Notes: generated by a model not told the origin, from the sequence alone. A stretch of 64,000 bases of DNA from Strobilurus pachycystidiatus (GCA_019915135.1 JAHLMK010000006.1:2790001-2854000); one strand, 5' to 3'; numbered from the stretch's first letter, positions 22,459-35,763 are shown. Made by a program: numbers and translations.

Positions 22459-24751
22459 CTAAAAGCCTGGAACAGACGGCACGGCAACTTTGAGCAACAA
22501 CTCATTGAACCTACCTGGTCGGTCACTCTTCAACAAATTTCCGACTTCCTCAAAGTATCTGTCTGCCCAAATCTCCTCTTTCCCACCTGGCCAATCAGGC
22601 CACAGCCCTCGTTCCTTCATCCATCTCTCAACATCCGCCAGTGTTACATCCATAACTTCCTGGGACGAATCACTTAACAAAACCGACTTTTTCATCGCCG
22701 GCAAGCACAAGTTCTAATATCAATCAGTATTCACTCGACGGCAGGCCTCATTACACACACCAGGAGCAATGTCTTTGTAGCCAAGATGGAATCCTTGGTC
22801 AAAAAGCCCTCGCGTGTCTCTTTTCTTCCTTCTTCCTCCGTCATTTCCGTGTACATTTCCCTCCTGCACGCCTCCAACAGCCTCGACACACAGTCCACGC
22901 GCTGTGCGACCACCCTGTCCAACCTCAACTGAGCAATCCTGGCCGCGAGGGTCACCGAATTGCCGGTGGTGCCTCCATCCACCCACCGGTTGCCCTCGGG
23001 CGGGCCCACCATCACATCCAAAGTATGCCTCATATCTTGCAGCAAACCTGCCGCCTCAGGGCACATTCGCATCATCGGTACCCAAACCTCATCGTGAAGA
23101 TTGGCTAACACCAGTAGTGTGTGGACGTCTTGCACAGAGATGGTCTCCCCGTTGCGTTCCGGCCGTTCTCTATACGCAGCCAAAGCCAACCCAAGGACGT
23201 GACTCACGTTTGGATCGTAAGAGTCAGCCGTTGCCCACTCACCCCCTAAGGTGAACTCAGAACAACACACCCAAAAGTCCGAACAAATGTAGCGCACCGT
23301 GTCCCTTAATTGCCGTCAAGGCCGTGTTTGTCACATTCTCCAACACCTCCTCGCTCATTCCCAAAAGGTCTGCGACATCCCGTCGGTTCCAATGGCTGCC
23401 GACGTTATTCCATTTTAGAACCCCGCGGGCCGCCAGGTATCTCAGGCCGACCTCATAGGCGCCGGTGAGGTTCTTGATCAAGCAAGCCCCAAAGCATACC
23501 CGCAACGCAACGGCCGCGTCCTCGTCCCCTCCAGACAGCCCGTTGACCACATCAATCCCACCGCCTATGGGTCGCAGTGCCCTCCAATCGACTAGACCAA
23601 ATACCTAGTAGCAGACATCAGCTTCACTCCTCTGCGAGGGTTATGCCACTCACTAATCGCACCCACACAGTCGCACACGCTGTGCTTACCGCTGGCGCAC
23701 TCAAAGTCCACGCCACTAATGTGTACGGTATGGGTAACATGGATAGCTGGCCCATTGCAAGAGGGAACTTTGCTGGCAGCCACTGCCCGTCCTTGTCGTC
23801 TTTGAGGAGAGACAACCAGCTTTGCAGGTCAAAGTCCTTTTGGACGTCCTCGTCGTTCACCACGGCGGAATAAATGTCACCGAGCTTCCTGTCCCACTCG
23901 GCGTCGCCGGCGACCCTCAAGCACCGCCGTTCATCCTGCGTTCCAGATAACCGGTCGTGAAAAATCGCTCCGCAGGCTGCCCATGCTGCCGTCTGCACCG
24001 TGTCGTCCCTCTCGCTTTCTACCAAACCGCCCGATCCACTGGCCGGACCCCCGCGCCACATCGTCGTCATGAACCACTCCAAAACGCTGAACATCCCGAT
24101 CAACACATCCACACCCAGATGGCATCCTTCCAACAGACGGACCAAAGAGGACATGCTGTATCGCAATGTCTCCCGCCAAGGTCTGCAGGCCAAGAGGTTT
24201 TTCAGTGACCTCAATAAAGAGTAACTCCTCATTGGGGAAGACTTCCTCAGGGAACTGGCCCAAATGGGGTCGTCTGATAACCTCTCATTCAGAGAAACTT
24301 GATCACCCGACGACTCCAAAAGCAAGAAAAGGGCATCAAAATCTGTCTTTGTGCGAAAAAGTCAGTCTCGACGCTTGCCTGCCTGGTCTTCTAGCACGTT
24401 CACCTTTTTATCACAAGGGAGCGCGTCCTATGCATGAAATTAACAACTTGACAACGGGCCGCACCGTTTCACCCACCGCGCACTGCTCACCGCGCCTTTT
24501 CTTATACGCCCCTTGGGATACCGTGGTTTCTTCACCCCGCGTCCTCTTTTCGCGGTTTCCCTGACCCTTCGTCAGTACGTCCCGGAGTAAGTCCAACGCA
24601 CTCGCCTCATAAGACTCGCTGGCCTCTGGGCTGTCATTCCGCCCATCACCAGGCGAGACGGTAACGCTTTCCTTTCTTGACCCCTCGTTCTCCCCCTGTA
24701 CCCTCCCCGCCGGGCTTCCCGTGGCCCCGGGCGCACTAGGGCAATCGTCCA
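22459..24751 (-). CDS. S-family protein S-A2
   Basis: Duplicate of S-A1 with the same proposed exon borders; the last three exons lie at about 23604-23298, 23245-22761 and 22713-22459. Differences are scattered substitutions (for example T for V before DVERWM, and S for A in the short intron region), with no stop or frameshift in the proposed exons. The open frame that seems to end early near 23257 is explained by the same 52-bp intron as in S-A1. Both copies therefore look equally intact. Function unknown. Confidence 0.68.
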
Positions 24752-24853
24752 TTTTTGGTTTGGGGCCTGCAAGTGGTACTGGGGACAAGCAGTGCCGTAT
24801 AACGTGGGAACACACAGTTGCCAGGCAAATCACTAGACACGTGATGGTACCAA

Positions 24854-26889
24854 TTACACTCCATCCAACTCCTGCCCACTACTTGCCCTCGCTTTGACGC
24901 CGTCCAAGTACTGTAACCACGCTTCCTCTGTTCCAACACGAGGCCATCTGACACTTAACCTTCGAGACTCCAGCCACCCCTCCACCTCTTTCACACCATA
25001 TGCGGCGACATCACCCGTGATTCCCTCCTTCATCGCCGCATGCCTTACACACGTAACTAGTTGCAACTAGAAGAACAGTTAGCCCTTTGTTGCGGGCAGC
25101 CAACCGCTTACCAGACAGAGCTCCTTCGTCCTTTCCAACGTCCAATCATCTATGATGAACCCGCTTCCATTCCAATCGTGCAACACGCCGTTACCCAGAC
25201 GTTGCTGCAACCAAACGAGATAGTCAACATGATGTTTCGCAATCGAAACAGCCGCTATATCCCTGCTTATGTCCTGCCACTGCCTCCACCAGCTTAGTGG
25301 GGACGTGGGCTTGTCCGTTTGCCACTTCATCTCGTACCAGGCGTTACATTCGACCCCTTCCCCCAACGTGGCGACTCTGTGGATGTCTCGCACCATATGG
25401 CCTACCATCGGAAACATTTGACACATGGGCACGACCAATGTGGTGTGCAAGTGCGCCAAGAATAACAGCTTCAAAACCATCCCAGTTTCCGCGCGCTGCT
25501 TGCCATACCGCGGGCACTCCCTGTACACCGCCAAAGCCAGTTGCACCACCTGCCAAGCAGCGGGTCCGATATCATCCGGGCGCTCGCTTGGCTCGTCCCC
25601 ATCTGTGTTCATGTCAGTGGCTACCACATGACGGGCAACCCCACACTCACCGCGGTGCTCCATTGACGGCAACATTGCTTCACACATGGCCTCTAATGTC
25701 TCCGTGTCCACGTCGAGCAAAGCCGCAAGGCGCTGTCTACTCCTCCAGGCGCCTAGGAGCTCCGCTGTATCGTGTACGCAACTTTGAACGTACTGTTGGC
25801 CCAGCTCGTAGGCACCATGCAGATGCTTCACCAACACCAGTCCCAAGCCCCCTCCAACTTCGCTTGCACGCCTCTTGGAGCTACGCGCGCGGAACCAACT
25901 AGCGGGCAAGTCAACTTCGCCCATACCCTGCCAGTGCATGTGGCCGGCGATCTTTTTTTTTTTTCGTTTCGAATCGTTAGTTTTACGCTCTGTCTGTTGG
26001 CAGCGTGACGTACCAATGTTGTCCAGACATTGGCACCATCCGTCTTCGCCAAAGGTGACCATCCGAGTAGAACCCGGAAGAGATGAGGCACGGGCACAAA
26101 ACACGAGGCGTCAAGCGGCACCCCGTTTATCACAGGCACCCAGTCCTCTTCAGCGTACCTTTTCAACCACTGAGTCAAACGCTTGTCAGCCTGTATGTCA
26201 GGTAACATACAGGCCCTTTCGTAGACTGGTTTCATCCTCAGCCTCCATTCATTGCCAAAGACGCTGTTCGGTTGGCCCACTCTCGTTCCCGCCTCCAACC
26301 GTATTTCTCCTTCCATAAAGCTCTGCAAGGCGCGCCATGCCCGCACCTTTGAGCAATCATGATAGTTCCCGTTGTCGACTTTCCCCCATACGTCCGCCAG
26401 CATTTGGCGCATCAACGACAAGATGTCCACGAGCAACCCATGAACAGATTCTGCGCCGTCCAGTCTTACCAGCCAAGCTTCCTCTTCTCGGGCGAGGGTT
26501 TCCGCCCAGACTTCGTAGTCCCCCAATTCAGCTAATGCCTTCATCACAGCGAAGTTTTGGAGCGTGCAGCTTTTCGATATCATGTCGTTCCAGTCTGGGT
26601 GATCTCTGAGGGCGGCCTTCCAGTGATGCAAGTTTTTCGACGTCCTTGCCATAAGTCCCAGATTGTGCCATACACTCTGCCAAGAAAGCGTCAAACATTA
26701 TGGTTCGTTATCCGCGTCGACACCCACTTTACTTTTGCCCTCCGATGCAATTTTGCGGTCATTCCTCAACCCCATGTCCTCGTCGGGTGGGACCTTGTTG
26801 GATCCATCACAGCGGTTCCTGTCCTCAATGAGATAGACTGACCTCTGGCGCAATAACCTTAGCCTCATTGCCCTCTCCCGACGGAGCAT
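24854..26889 (-). CDS. S-family protein S-B2
   Basis: Duplicate of S-B1, with four proposed exons ending at 24854. The poly-T run lies inside the second intron and is a few bases shorter here. That makes a spuriously long open frame run through the intron (25079-26104); the spliced reading is the same as S-B1. The blocks HLHGAYELGQQYVQ, HLHTTLVVPMCQM and VKEVEGWLESR are unchanged. Substitutions are few and none disrupts the frame. It is tandem with S-A2, about 100 bp apart. Confidence 0.7.
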
Positions 26890-27697
26890 ACGTTTCCTTG
26901 CCTTCCCCACCCGGATACACCACTATTTGCTCTGATCGCCTCGCCGGGGGGAGGATATGTTTTGTCTGTAACACGCTCTGTACCACGCTCAGTCAGTTTT
27001 TTTACATGGTTCAGGCCAACCGCATACCTGACTGACCACTGGAACTGTCCCTTCCCATATTGCTCCACTGTCTCCGTAGTCTTTTTCAATTGGCATGGCC
27101 TGATGACGGTGCGGAAAACCAAATACAGAAGTGCAATGTCACTGATCAAGACGATGCTACTGGCCAAGGCGTCACAATCGCGCGAGACTCTCTGACCCCG
27201 CGATGCATGAGTCACATCTAGGCAGCGAAGAATTTATATACCCCATGCATTGACAACGGCCACTTATTTACCTCCGCTTCAAACACTATCGCCACCATCC
27301 GCACAAAGGTTGGTCCGTCATAAGTTGAATCATGTCACACATGCTTATACAAGGTCCATGAGGCCTCAGATACGCACACACAAGGATGGGAATACCCTGT
27401 AATGCACCCCATAAGGGCACACGAGCCGCCTGAGCAGCCAATACACGCTACATACGCATATCCGATCGACCTCTCACACGGCATCATAAGCTCTCAGGTG
27501 CTGAGAGCTTTTTCTGCAATGACAAGGCATTTTACTACGCCACGGGGCCACACCCATGAGTACTTGCGAAGAAACCTAATCTTTCTTCTTCTAGCAAGAG
27601 GAGGGGGGGAGGTGACCCCATCACGTGACATCCTTTGATTCCTACAAAGTCACATGACCGCTTCGCATTCGAACCAACGACGACCACGTCCAATCTA
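26890..27697. other. Intergenic, no gene assigned (block 2)
   Basis: Equivalent to 6827-7633. It contains the inverted repeat AGCTCTCAG/CTGAGAGCT near 27491-27511. No gene is supported. Confidence 0.5.
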
Positions 27698-28920
27698 TTA
27701 CGGCCACTCCCAGTGCGAAATACACTCTACGTCGTTGTTACACTGGTGTGTGGTCAGATCGTAGACTCCACTGGCATCCCAAACAGATCTCCACCATATC
27801 TCCCTCGACTCATAGCACTTTACCTCCAGCTCTCTGCCCCTCGCATCCAGAGGCATCGGCCAAGCATACAAATGCGCCCGGATATATGCCAAACACCCAT
27901 TGCGTAACGCACTCCCCACCCCCGTAACAATGTCCCTTTCACCAAACGTGTTAGACTGCCGGCCACTCGTGCAGGAGAAGCTCGGGCCAAACACATCCAA
28001 ATGCAGTTCCGTCAAGGGCGAGTATTCTGCTGCCGAAAGAAGACATGCGCCCACAGTATCCCCACTCTCATCCATCCTGAACCGGATGAACAAAGCGCTC
28101 AAAGACCTATGCAAGCCGCCGAAGTCCAAAAATCCTCGTTGAACAGACGCATAAGGGGCTGTACGGAGTAAGATTCAACATGACGGGTAACGGGTTTAGT
28201 CCTACCTGATAGATCCAGCTTGAGGCAAGTAACCCCGCTCACACACCCTATCGCATTGTGAACGTCTTCCAGGTCCCAATCTCCACATTTCACCTCTAGT
28301 CTCTCTGCAGTGAAGCCGCCGTCAGCACCAACCAAGCCCGAACAACTCGAAAATTCCAAGGCAGGCACCCGTAGAGGTTCGGCGCCCCGCCCGTACTCAA
28401 AGGTAGACCCGCCGACCATGCGAAGCACCCTGCATGCTGGGGCCAAGCGCAGCAGCTCCTCCAACACAAGACATGGAAACCCCCGTCCAAACCACGTCAC
28501 TCGCTCGACCCCTCCTACCGGATCGCGCACCCTCTCCAATTGGGCAACTGTCACCTTCCAGAACGTCAGTTGGACAAGCTTCGGACATTTGTCCATGTTC
28601 GCCCAAACCCAGTCCATATGCACACTGTCCATCACTGCGGGACTCCCAACCACCAAGTGCCTCAGTGCACCCCGGACTGACAAGTCACTCTCCCACAACG
28701 CCCTCAGCTTTTTGACCGGAATCGCCTTCTCTCCGCAACTTGCGGCCTCCCTTTTTTTGTCTGCCAGAGCAAGACAAGTTGTCTCGAACAACCCCTCCCT
28801 CGCTTTTGGAACAAAGGCCCAACAAACTTGCGAGCATGCATAGCTGGTTGCCAAATTATCCCTTCTGGCACCCCCTTTGCACGCGAGCTCCAAGATTTCA
28901 TCCAGGGTCTCTTTTGGCAT
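27698..28920 (-). CDS. F-box/leucine-rich-repeat-like protein F2
   Basis: Duplicate of F1 with the same two-exon structure and start (ETLDEILELACK). It differs by a handful of substitutions (for example A for V in the segment before SCGEKAIPV, and V for E before HMDWVW), with no disruption. An F-box suggests a substrate adaptor for an SCF ubiquitin ligase; the substrate is unknown. It is divergent from J2, which starts at 29380. Confidence 0.7.
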
Positions 28921-29379
28921 ACTGCGACCATTATTTCGGCTTTGAGGCGGGGAGCCAGGGATTTCAACTCACCACACAGCGGAATTCATCTCCTCCCCCA
29001 TCAATGGCGGTCAGACAGGGAAAAGCAAGTCACACCGTCACACTTCCACACTCTATCGGCCGGGCAAGCAACACCCCACACTCCCCCACGACGAGGCAAG
29101 TCACAATGTCACACCCACTCACTTTTCAGGCCGTCTGAGGTACGGCGGCTACATCGTCTCCGTCACAACGTCACGGCGAAGCCGCATGAAAGACGTGCCA
29201 CAGTCGCCGCGCCACCCACCCTGTTTTTATATCACGCAGACATGTTGTTTTACTCGTGCATAATGTGAGCTTTTCAAACAGTACCCCTCTTCATCACGTG
29301 TCCTGTGGCGGCAATGCGCCAAACATAAGTAAGCACCACCTATCAGCTTCTGGAACCTCCTCCATCCATCCACAACCCA

Positions 29380-32300
29380 ATGGCCTCCGCCCAATTGCAA
29401 GACTTGTACACGCTCCCATTTTTCCAAGGCCTCGCGCACACCCTTGCGTTGCAGCAAGCCGCGCCGGCACAACATCTGCTACTATTGGAAGCGCACAAGG
29501 TACTGTGTGCCCCACGCTGGATAAGTGTACCCTCATCCGTCACAGAATCACGAAGCGCAATTTGCGTCCTTTGTTCGCCACCTCCGCCAGAATCCAATGC
29601 TCAAGCTGGAAACCGAAAGCCTCCACCAACGACAAAACTACAAGGGGCCCTTGCGGGACGCTCTCGCGGAACTCGTCGTGCGCGGATCCCTCATCATGTA
29701 CCTTTACCAGCAGGAGATGGCCCCGGATACTTGTTCCCAACCCTGTACGGAAGACCTCGCAGTGAGCGGACCCACTAGCACGCAGATCGCATTACTGTGG
29801 CAGAAACTCAAGGACTTACCTGCCTTCGCGACCAAGTTTACGGTCATGTTCACCGCTGCCAAAACGACCCTTCACTCCTCGCCTTCTACCAATTTGGGAA
29901 CAATTTTGGACGGGTATCTGCAAGGCCGGCGCAGCACCGAACAAGGATATTTCATTTTTAAAGCCACGCTACTGGCGGACCACCTTCGCCACATCACCGT
30001 ATGTCGACAAAGGCCCCTATTTCATTCCTCCCATTGACTTCCCCCCCCCCCCCCAGACCGACGAAGTCATGTCTCTGAATCAGCTTGAGTAGGCAATCTC
30101 CACTGCATTGACAACATCGCTGATCTCCCGTTTGGTCCGTAGTGAGGCGGCCAAGGAATACCACGAACACACCTTCGGCAAAAACAACATCGACTGGCTA
30201 TTGTTCACGACGATGTCCCCCATCTTCTTCCTTCATTGAACGCCTCAAAAGTTGCGCGACTGCGGTCAAACTGCTGTTCTGCAGGTGCGTTTCATCCGGG
30301 TGCATAACACGTAGTCTCTCAACCAAGCACCGCCAGGCTGGCAACAGATATCGCCGGAAAAAGTCGTCTCCTTCCTGCGCAACTTTCCAGTCATTGGAGT
30401 TGGCATGTTGGTCGTGCATCAACAGCATTGCCGTGGAACACGCGCCCGTCATGGATGCCATCACCCAGCTCACCCTGGAAATTGAAAACGCGCTCAAGCG
30501 TGAGGATACATCAGCGTGGAAAAAGTGGTTTGCGACCGTCATTTCCGATATCTTCCCCCCACCACCGCCCAGCGAGACGGGAAATGATCGTGGGGTGGCG
30601 CTCCCTCCCCAGAACTCGCCCACCCACGCACAGATGGCCCCACAGCCTCGCACACCACCACCGACGCCCCTCTCCGAACAGGCCCCTACACCACCAAGTG
30701 GTGGGCGTGGGCCTGCGCAGCTAGCGTCCGGGCTACCCGCACGCACACCGGCACATTCGTCCAGTCCTACACTCACCAGACCCGACATCCGTCTTGTAAG
30801 CGCCACTGCTACCGCCCCTCCACAGCCCATTACCCCACCCCAGACTCCGAACAAGACACTATCGGTCAGGGAAGTGCCAGGTGCGACTCAAAATTCCGAT
30901 CGCCTTCCGGGTCGTTTGAGTCCCCGTGAACACTCCCCTCCTCCTCCGCCAATTTCCTCGACCTCGCCCACGACACTTAGCAGCACGCGATCGATCCCGG
31001 CAGCTACAACACCAATCGATCCTCCTACTTGCAGAGCAACCCGCAGTCACGATAATCGGGCATCTGCAGGTGTCCTGCCTCGAGCCAAAGCACAAGGGCG
31101 CATCCCGCGCCAGCTTCCCCCTACCCCCAATCCGTCCAACAGCAACATCCCCGCGGCCGTCGACCAGCAAGAAGGCGGGAATCGCACGGTCCAGCCCACG
31201 GACCGCCCCTCATCCAACACGGCAACAAAAAAGAGACCAAGACTCGCAGAAAACTCGCCATCGCAATCTGACCCGCGCGTCGCAAAGGCTGCACGGGTTG
31301 ATTCAGCCCCTTTTTTCCCGATGCGCATCATCCAACCTGCCGCTCCTCTCGACCGCGTCAGGACAACTTTGGTGATGAAAGTTGGATCTGATACCCCTCA
31401 GTTTCTTTTAACAGGCAATGTACGCACGCCTCTTCTCTCTCTTGACATACTCCGCACTGACCCATTCAATAATTGCGCAGCCGCCGAACTGCGTGATCAA
31501 CATTCCACTACCCCCCACAACCCCGTCCCCAGAGAAACCCAAGCGTCCTGAAACCGTGAAGCTCACAGTCCATCACTCCACGGTGAGAGTCACGGCCTCC
31601 CCCCCTCCTTGAATCCCTATTTCTCACGTTGCACGCAGTCAAGGAACCTCCTCTCCGTGTGCAAATCCTATGCCGCGGTAAAACAGCCCACTGACACCCT
31701 CACTATATCAACGCGGGCGTGGGCAAAGTGGAAATCACCCGCGCAATTTGATTTGTTATACACCAAACCTGTACTTCACTTGAAAGCCCGCGAGCAACCG
31801 TCGTTCAGCCCATTGACATTCCTCAATCATGTACGACCCGACGAACCGACTCCCACCAAATGTCTGACCATTTACTGTTTGCATTTGGTTCACGACTCAC
31901 ACGTCCTTCCCAGACACCCCTCGAAACCCACACCCCGACCTCACACCCCAGCAAGCATGCGCTGCCATTCGGCAGCCCAAACCGCTCACCGTGTTCTTCC
32001 ACTTGGATTCCATACCTGTTATCCACCATCAGCAAGTTGAAGCCACGCCGCTCACAAGGTAACCACACCCACCCCCCGCCGCCGCCAGATCTGATCATTG
32101 AATAGCTTGCTTTGCGCCGGCGACGACTACATCAATCGTACCACCGACCAGCTTCCGCCGGAATGTCAATCCACCCTCGTTGATTGGCACCGAGGCTACT
32201 CGTATGCCATGTTGTCGCGCGGCATGGTCTATGACAAGTTCCATGTCGATTATGCTTCGCCTCTCATACTTCAAATTCTCCAAGGGGAAATCATCATCCG

Positions 32301-33258
32301 TGTCTCTTGGACAAACAACACAACCCTCGACTACTGCTGTTTGTTTGACGATGGCCGAGAAGTCAACGAGACAGTATTATTTCGCATGACTGCTGGTGAC
32401 GAACTGTACGTGCTTCCAACCTCCCTCCCTCCAATCCCTCACCATACCCTCACAGTGTCATTCATCCCTTCAGCAGCACTCACATCGTGGCCCTCAAACA
32501 CACCATCATCCGCAAGACCCATGCCCATCACGAGATGATCTATCCCATTACCGTTCCCGCCCTCATCCATTTGGCATGCATATGGAGACAGGAAGAAAAA
32601 TTCGCATGGGCATTGCATGCCCGTGGAATCTTGCACAGTTGTTGGCAATACATGACTGGTTCGTCCTCGATCAACCCAATCATCGTTCACCAACTGAAGC
32701 CATCTGCCAGAACAACCGCCCTGCACGCCTGATTTCGTGACACTCCAGAACGCCAGCATAGCCGCTCTTGGCCTCCTCTCCACTCCCTTCCTGCTGGATA
32801 AGGAATCGTGCGATTCCTTCAAGGTTGAGCGCGACGTCGCCCTCGCTCATTTCCGACTGTACGTCGCAAAACTTCATCGATTTTACCACGTAGTGTCGCA
32901 AACGTACGATGAAACAACCGGCATGCTATCCCCTACCCCCCTCAAGGATCAGCTCCAGCCGCCGAAACATGTCAGGTCATTTTTGGACACATTTGCGAGA
33001 CACTACTGGGAGGCCTTTGCATGTTATCTCTCGCACAAAGCGTCCCGGGAACAACAACCCGCATTACGCCAGCTCCTGTCCCAGTACTGGGCAGGAACCA
33101 TCGCTCCCGCCCTGGACCTGCAGCCCAACCCCCCGCCCACCCTCAATCAATGCGATCGCAAGTCGCGCAACGCAGGTTCACATCGTTTCTTCGTGGTGCC
33201 CGGAGAAGGAAAGGACAAGCAGGGGAGGCTGATTCAATTGGAGCTGGAGCACCGGTAG
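29380..33258 (+). pseudogene. J2: JmjC-fold family gene with one nonsense codon
   Basis: A multi-exon gene. Proposed early exons: 29380-29499, 29546-29998, 30057-30088, 30143-30284, 30391-31419, 31481-31582 and 31639 on. The N-terminal half is helical and matches J3 and J4. A Pro/Ser-rich linker carries a basic nuclear-import-like patch (KKRPRL ... KAARV near 31230-31290). The C-terminal part (about 32100-32560) resembles a JmjC/cupin dioxygenase core: FHVD gives the HxD iron motif and STHIVAL the distal histidine after an intron. JmjC enzymes use Fe(II) and 2-oxoglutarate, often on histones. Codon 30237-30239 is TGA where J1 has CGA, so the reading frame is broken in the fourth exon. An alternative splice could avoid this but was not seen. 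The intron before 30057 ends in a run of about 14 C. Confidence 0.72.
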
Positions 33259-33632
33259 ACGTAGGCTGGTTAGTTTTACAAATCAATATTACGTCACCAA
33301 TGCACATTCCATCCTGCAGCCATGACTGACCAACTCATTGTCCGCGCCCGTCTCGATAACACCCCCTTCTTCGTTGCGCTGAATCTCCATCGCATTCACA
33401 GTGAAATCACCGATGCTGCCACCAAAGAGGAAGCGTTTCGCGAGGTGCGTCGCCCCGTAAGCAACATCTTCGTCCGATACCTCAACAGCCACAGGCCGCG
33501 GTGTCAGCGTTTTCCCATAGCGCGCGCTACCTTGCCACCTTCCCACAGCTCACCTCAGATACGGGCGAACATCGCGAGTTGACCCTCCACGCCATAAGCT
33601 CCCGCGCAAAGCATCCTGTCGCCAAAGCTATG

Positions 33633-33640
33633 CAGTCGAG
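33633..33640. repeat. Left target-site duplication CAGTCGAG
   Basis: Matches CAGTCGAC at 38243-38250 at 7 of 8 positions. Eight-base target duplications are characteristic of hAT elements. Confidence 0.8.
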
Positions 33641-33888
33641 TCCTAAGGACCTTCACGAGTCCCGACTCGAGTAGACTCGGACTCGAGAGTACGAGTACTC
33701 ATGCCTATAAAAGGAAATCATAACCCTTGGAAGAACCGAGTCCTGTAAAGACTCGGATCCCACGAGTCGAGTACTCAAGGTTCCTGCGAGTACTCACGTT
33801 GACTCGAGTGTACTCGAGTACTCACGAGTACTCACAAGAGTACTCATCTAAGACTCGGGCAATTGTGATACATTCAAGTAAATTGCAG

Positions 33889-35330
33889 CTACTTTACAAG
33901 TTCGACGTCAGATTCAACATCAACAGCCTTACCCTTCTTGCGTGAAGACTTATCGTTCAGGATCTTGATCATCTCGGCCTCCGGAACCAAGCCGGCCTTG
34001 AACCAGCCCCAAAGAATCACCGCCGCACGCGTCGATTCGTCAGACAAGTTGTGACGATGCTTGGTAACGGTTAAGCCCGCATGCGAAAAGAGCCGTTCGA
34101 TGTCAACGGAGGTAGCTAAAAATCATGAGCGGAGCTCCTAGAAACAAGGAAGAAAGACGTACCGGGCATACTAAGATAATGCTCCGCTAGCTGTCATCTT
34201 GATATTGCCCTTGGCGTCAATGGGATCAAGCTGTGAAGCCCAGTACGCCAAGGCGTTTGAGCACGAAAGGACGGGCGGAGTACTAAGATACTCTTCGAGA
34301 GGGTCATCGTTCTGGTTTCGAGTGTAATTCTCGACGTCGGCAAAGCGGTTGGCCTAAACCTGAGTCAGCGAGGCAGAATAGAGACAGGTTAACTGATAAC
34401 TCACGGATGAAGTTGTTGCAGCAGGAGTAGGAGCAGACTCCGCAGGCTTGTAGCGGACCCATTCCTCACGGACGTGCTCAAGCGCAACATTGATCCATTC
34501 GCGCTCCCAGCCTTGACTCTCGAAGTATTTGGTCTTGAACTTTGGATGGAGAACTGTTGAGAACAGCTGATGAGAATATAATCAACGTAAGGAGAAAGTC
34601 GTACCCATAGCGATACGAATCATTCGATTGTTGTCTGTCCGCCCGTAGTACTTGAGCATCACTGTACGACCGCGAGCAGCGCCGGCTCGGACAATGGGAC
34701 TGAAAGACTTATCCTTGATGATGGCATCGAGCTCGTCGACGAGAGCGTCGAAGATTGGAATGACTTGATGAATGAGAGGCGTCCCGGATCGCGATAAGGC
34801 TTTAGATGCATCCACAAAAATCTAAGGAACTATATTAGATCGTGTACAACTACATAGCATGCCGAGACAGGCGTACATTCAAGACCTTTTCAAGTTGCTC
34901 AATCACCGTCCACTCGGCCGTAGTCAACTTGAATTTGGACATCGCCCGTTTGCTCACTCGATTGAACTCCGGCTCGACAACAAGGCGGTCAAGAGGACGA
35001 CGAAGTTCAAGGGCACGCTGGAGGACGGGATGGAGAGAGTTCCAGCGAGTAGCGACGGCCCGAATCATCTTCTTGGGCGGTTTGATATCGCACTTGACGC
35101 ACTGTGCTTGAAGTTCCTCCTGCATCCGCTGCGTGTTGAAGACACGGCGACCAATCTTCATGATCTAGAAGAGCGATCAGCATACTCATGAGTATCATTG
35201 GGAAAGAGACGAACCTTCGTGACAGCTGCACGACCCAAAGCCTTATCGCCATCCGTCAAGTCCTTGATCTCGGACAATGCAGCGAATTCGCGACCACGTC
35301 CAACTGCCGAGTCCGCGTCATCAAGTGGCC
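33889..35330 (-). pseudogene. hAT transposase, C-terminal half
   Basis: Exons joined by short introns read a typical hAT C-terminal half: RAVATRWNSLHPVLQRALEL (the RW region), LSRSGTPLIHQVIPI, VRAGAARGR, KYY, then HPKFKTKYFESQGWEREW, and finally ERLFSHAGLTVTKHRHNLS with the dimerisation helix, ending at TAG 33889-33891. I see no stop codon within these exons. Upstream of about 35330 the expected BED zinc finger and first catalytic aspartates are absent; the space is taken by low-complexity DNA and the cargo gene. The protein should therefore not be catalytically competent, though the dimerisation region could still bind a partner transposase. Confidence 0.82.
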
Positions 35331-35763
35331 CGCCCGTGTATCATTGTAAGTCATTTCTCTATCTGTTTCTTTCCCCTCTCGTCCCCTTTCCTCGCGGCCT
35401 GACAATTATGTCGGCCGCGCTGCTTGACGATTTCGTCGGCAGCTTTTTTTTGGCGTTCGGATTCCAGATGAGAGGAGGACGACGGACATTGCGGATCGCT
35501 GCCCGGATCGCTGCGCGGATCGCTGCCCGAGTTGCTCCCAGCTGGTTGGCGGCTTGACGATTTCGTCAGGTCGCGCCGTCCTGACAATTTGTCGGGCGGT
35601 CTGGACGGCTACTGCTGGGTGGCTCTCCCTTTCTCCACCGTCTCACGCTTTGTGGACCTGGGTGCTGATTTCATCCAGCATCCACGTTCATCTCTCCGCA
35701 CCGGGTTTGTCTTTGCCTAGCATGATTGAACGCCACACTCTAACGCTTGCTAGATCTTCCTCG
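35331..35763. other. Noncoding spacer inside the hAT element
   Basis: Contains about three tandem copies of a CGGATCGCTGC-type 15-mer near 35490-35535 and repeated GACGATTTCGTC motifs at about 35427 and 35557. It probably holds the promoter of the cargo gene. Nothing else is recognised. Confidence 0.55.

Larger units (their letters stand above)
20067..30878. repeat. Segmental duplication, copy 2
   Basis: The full counterpart of 1-10816. Gene order and intron positions are identical. Unlike copy 1 it continues past the break into the complete J2 gene, so copy 2 keeps the ancestral right border and copy 1 is the interrupted one. Confidence 0.97.
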
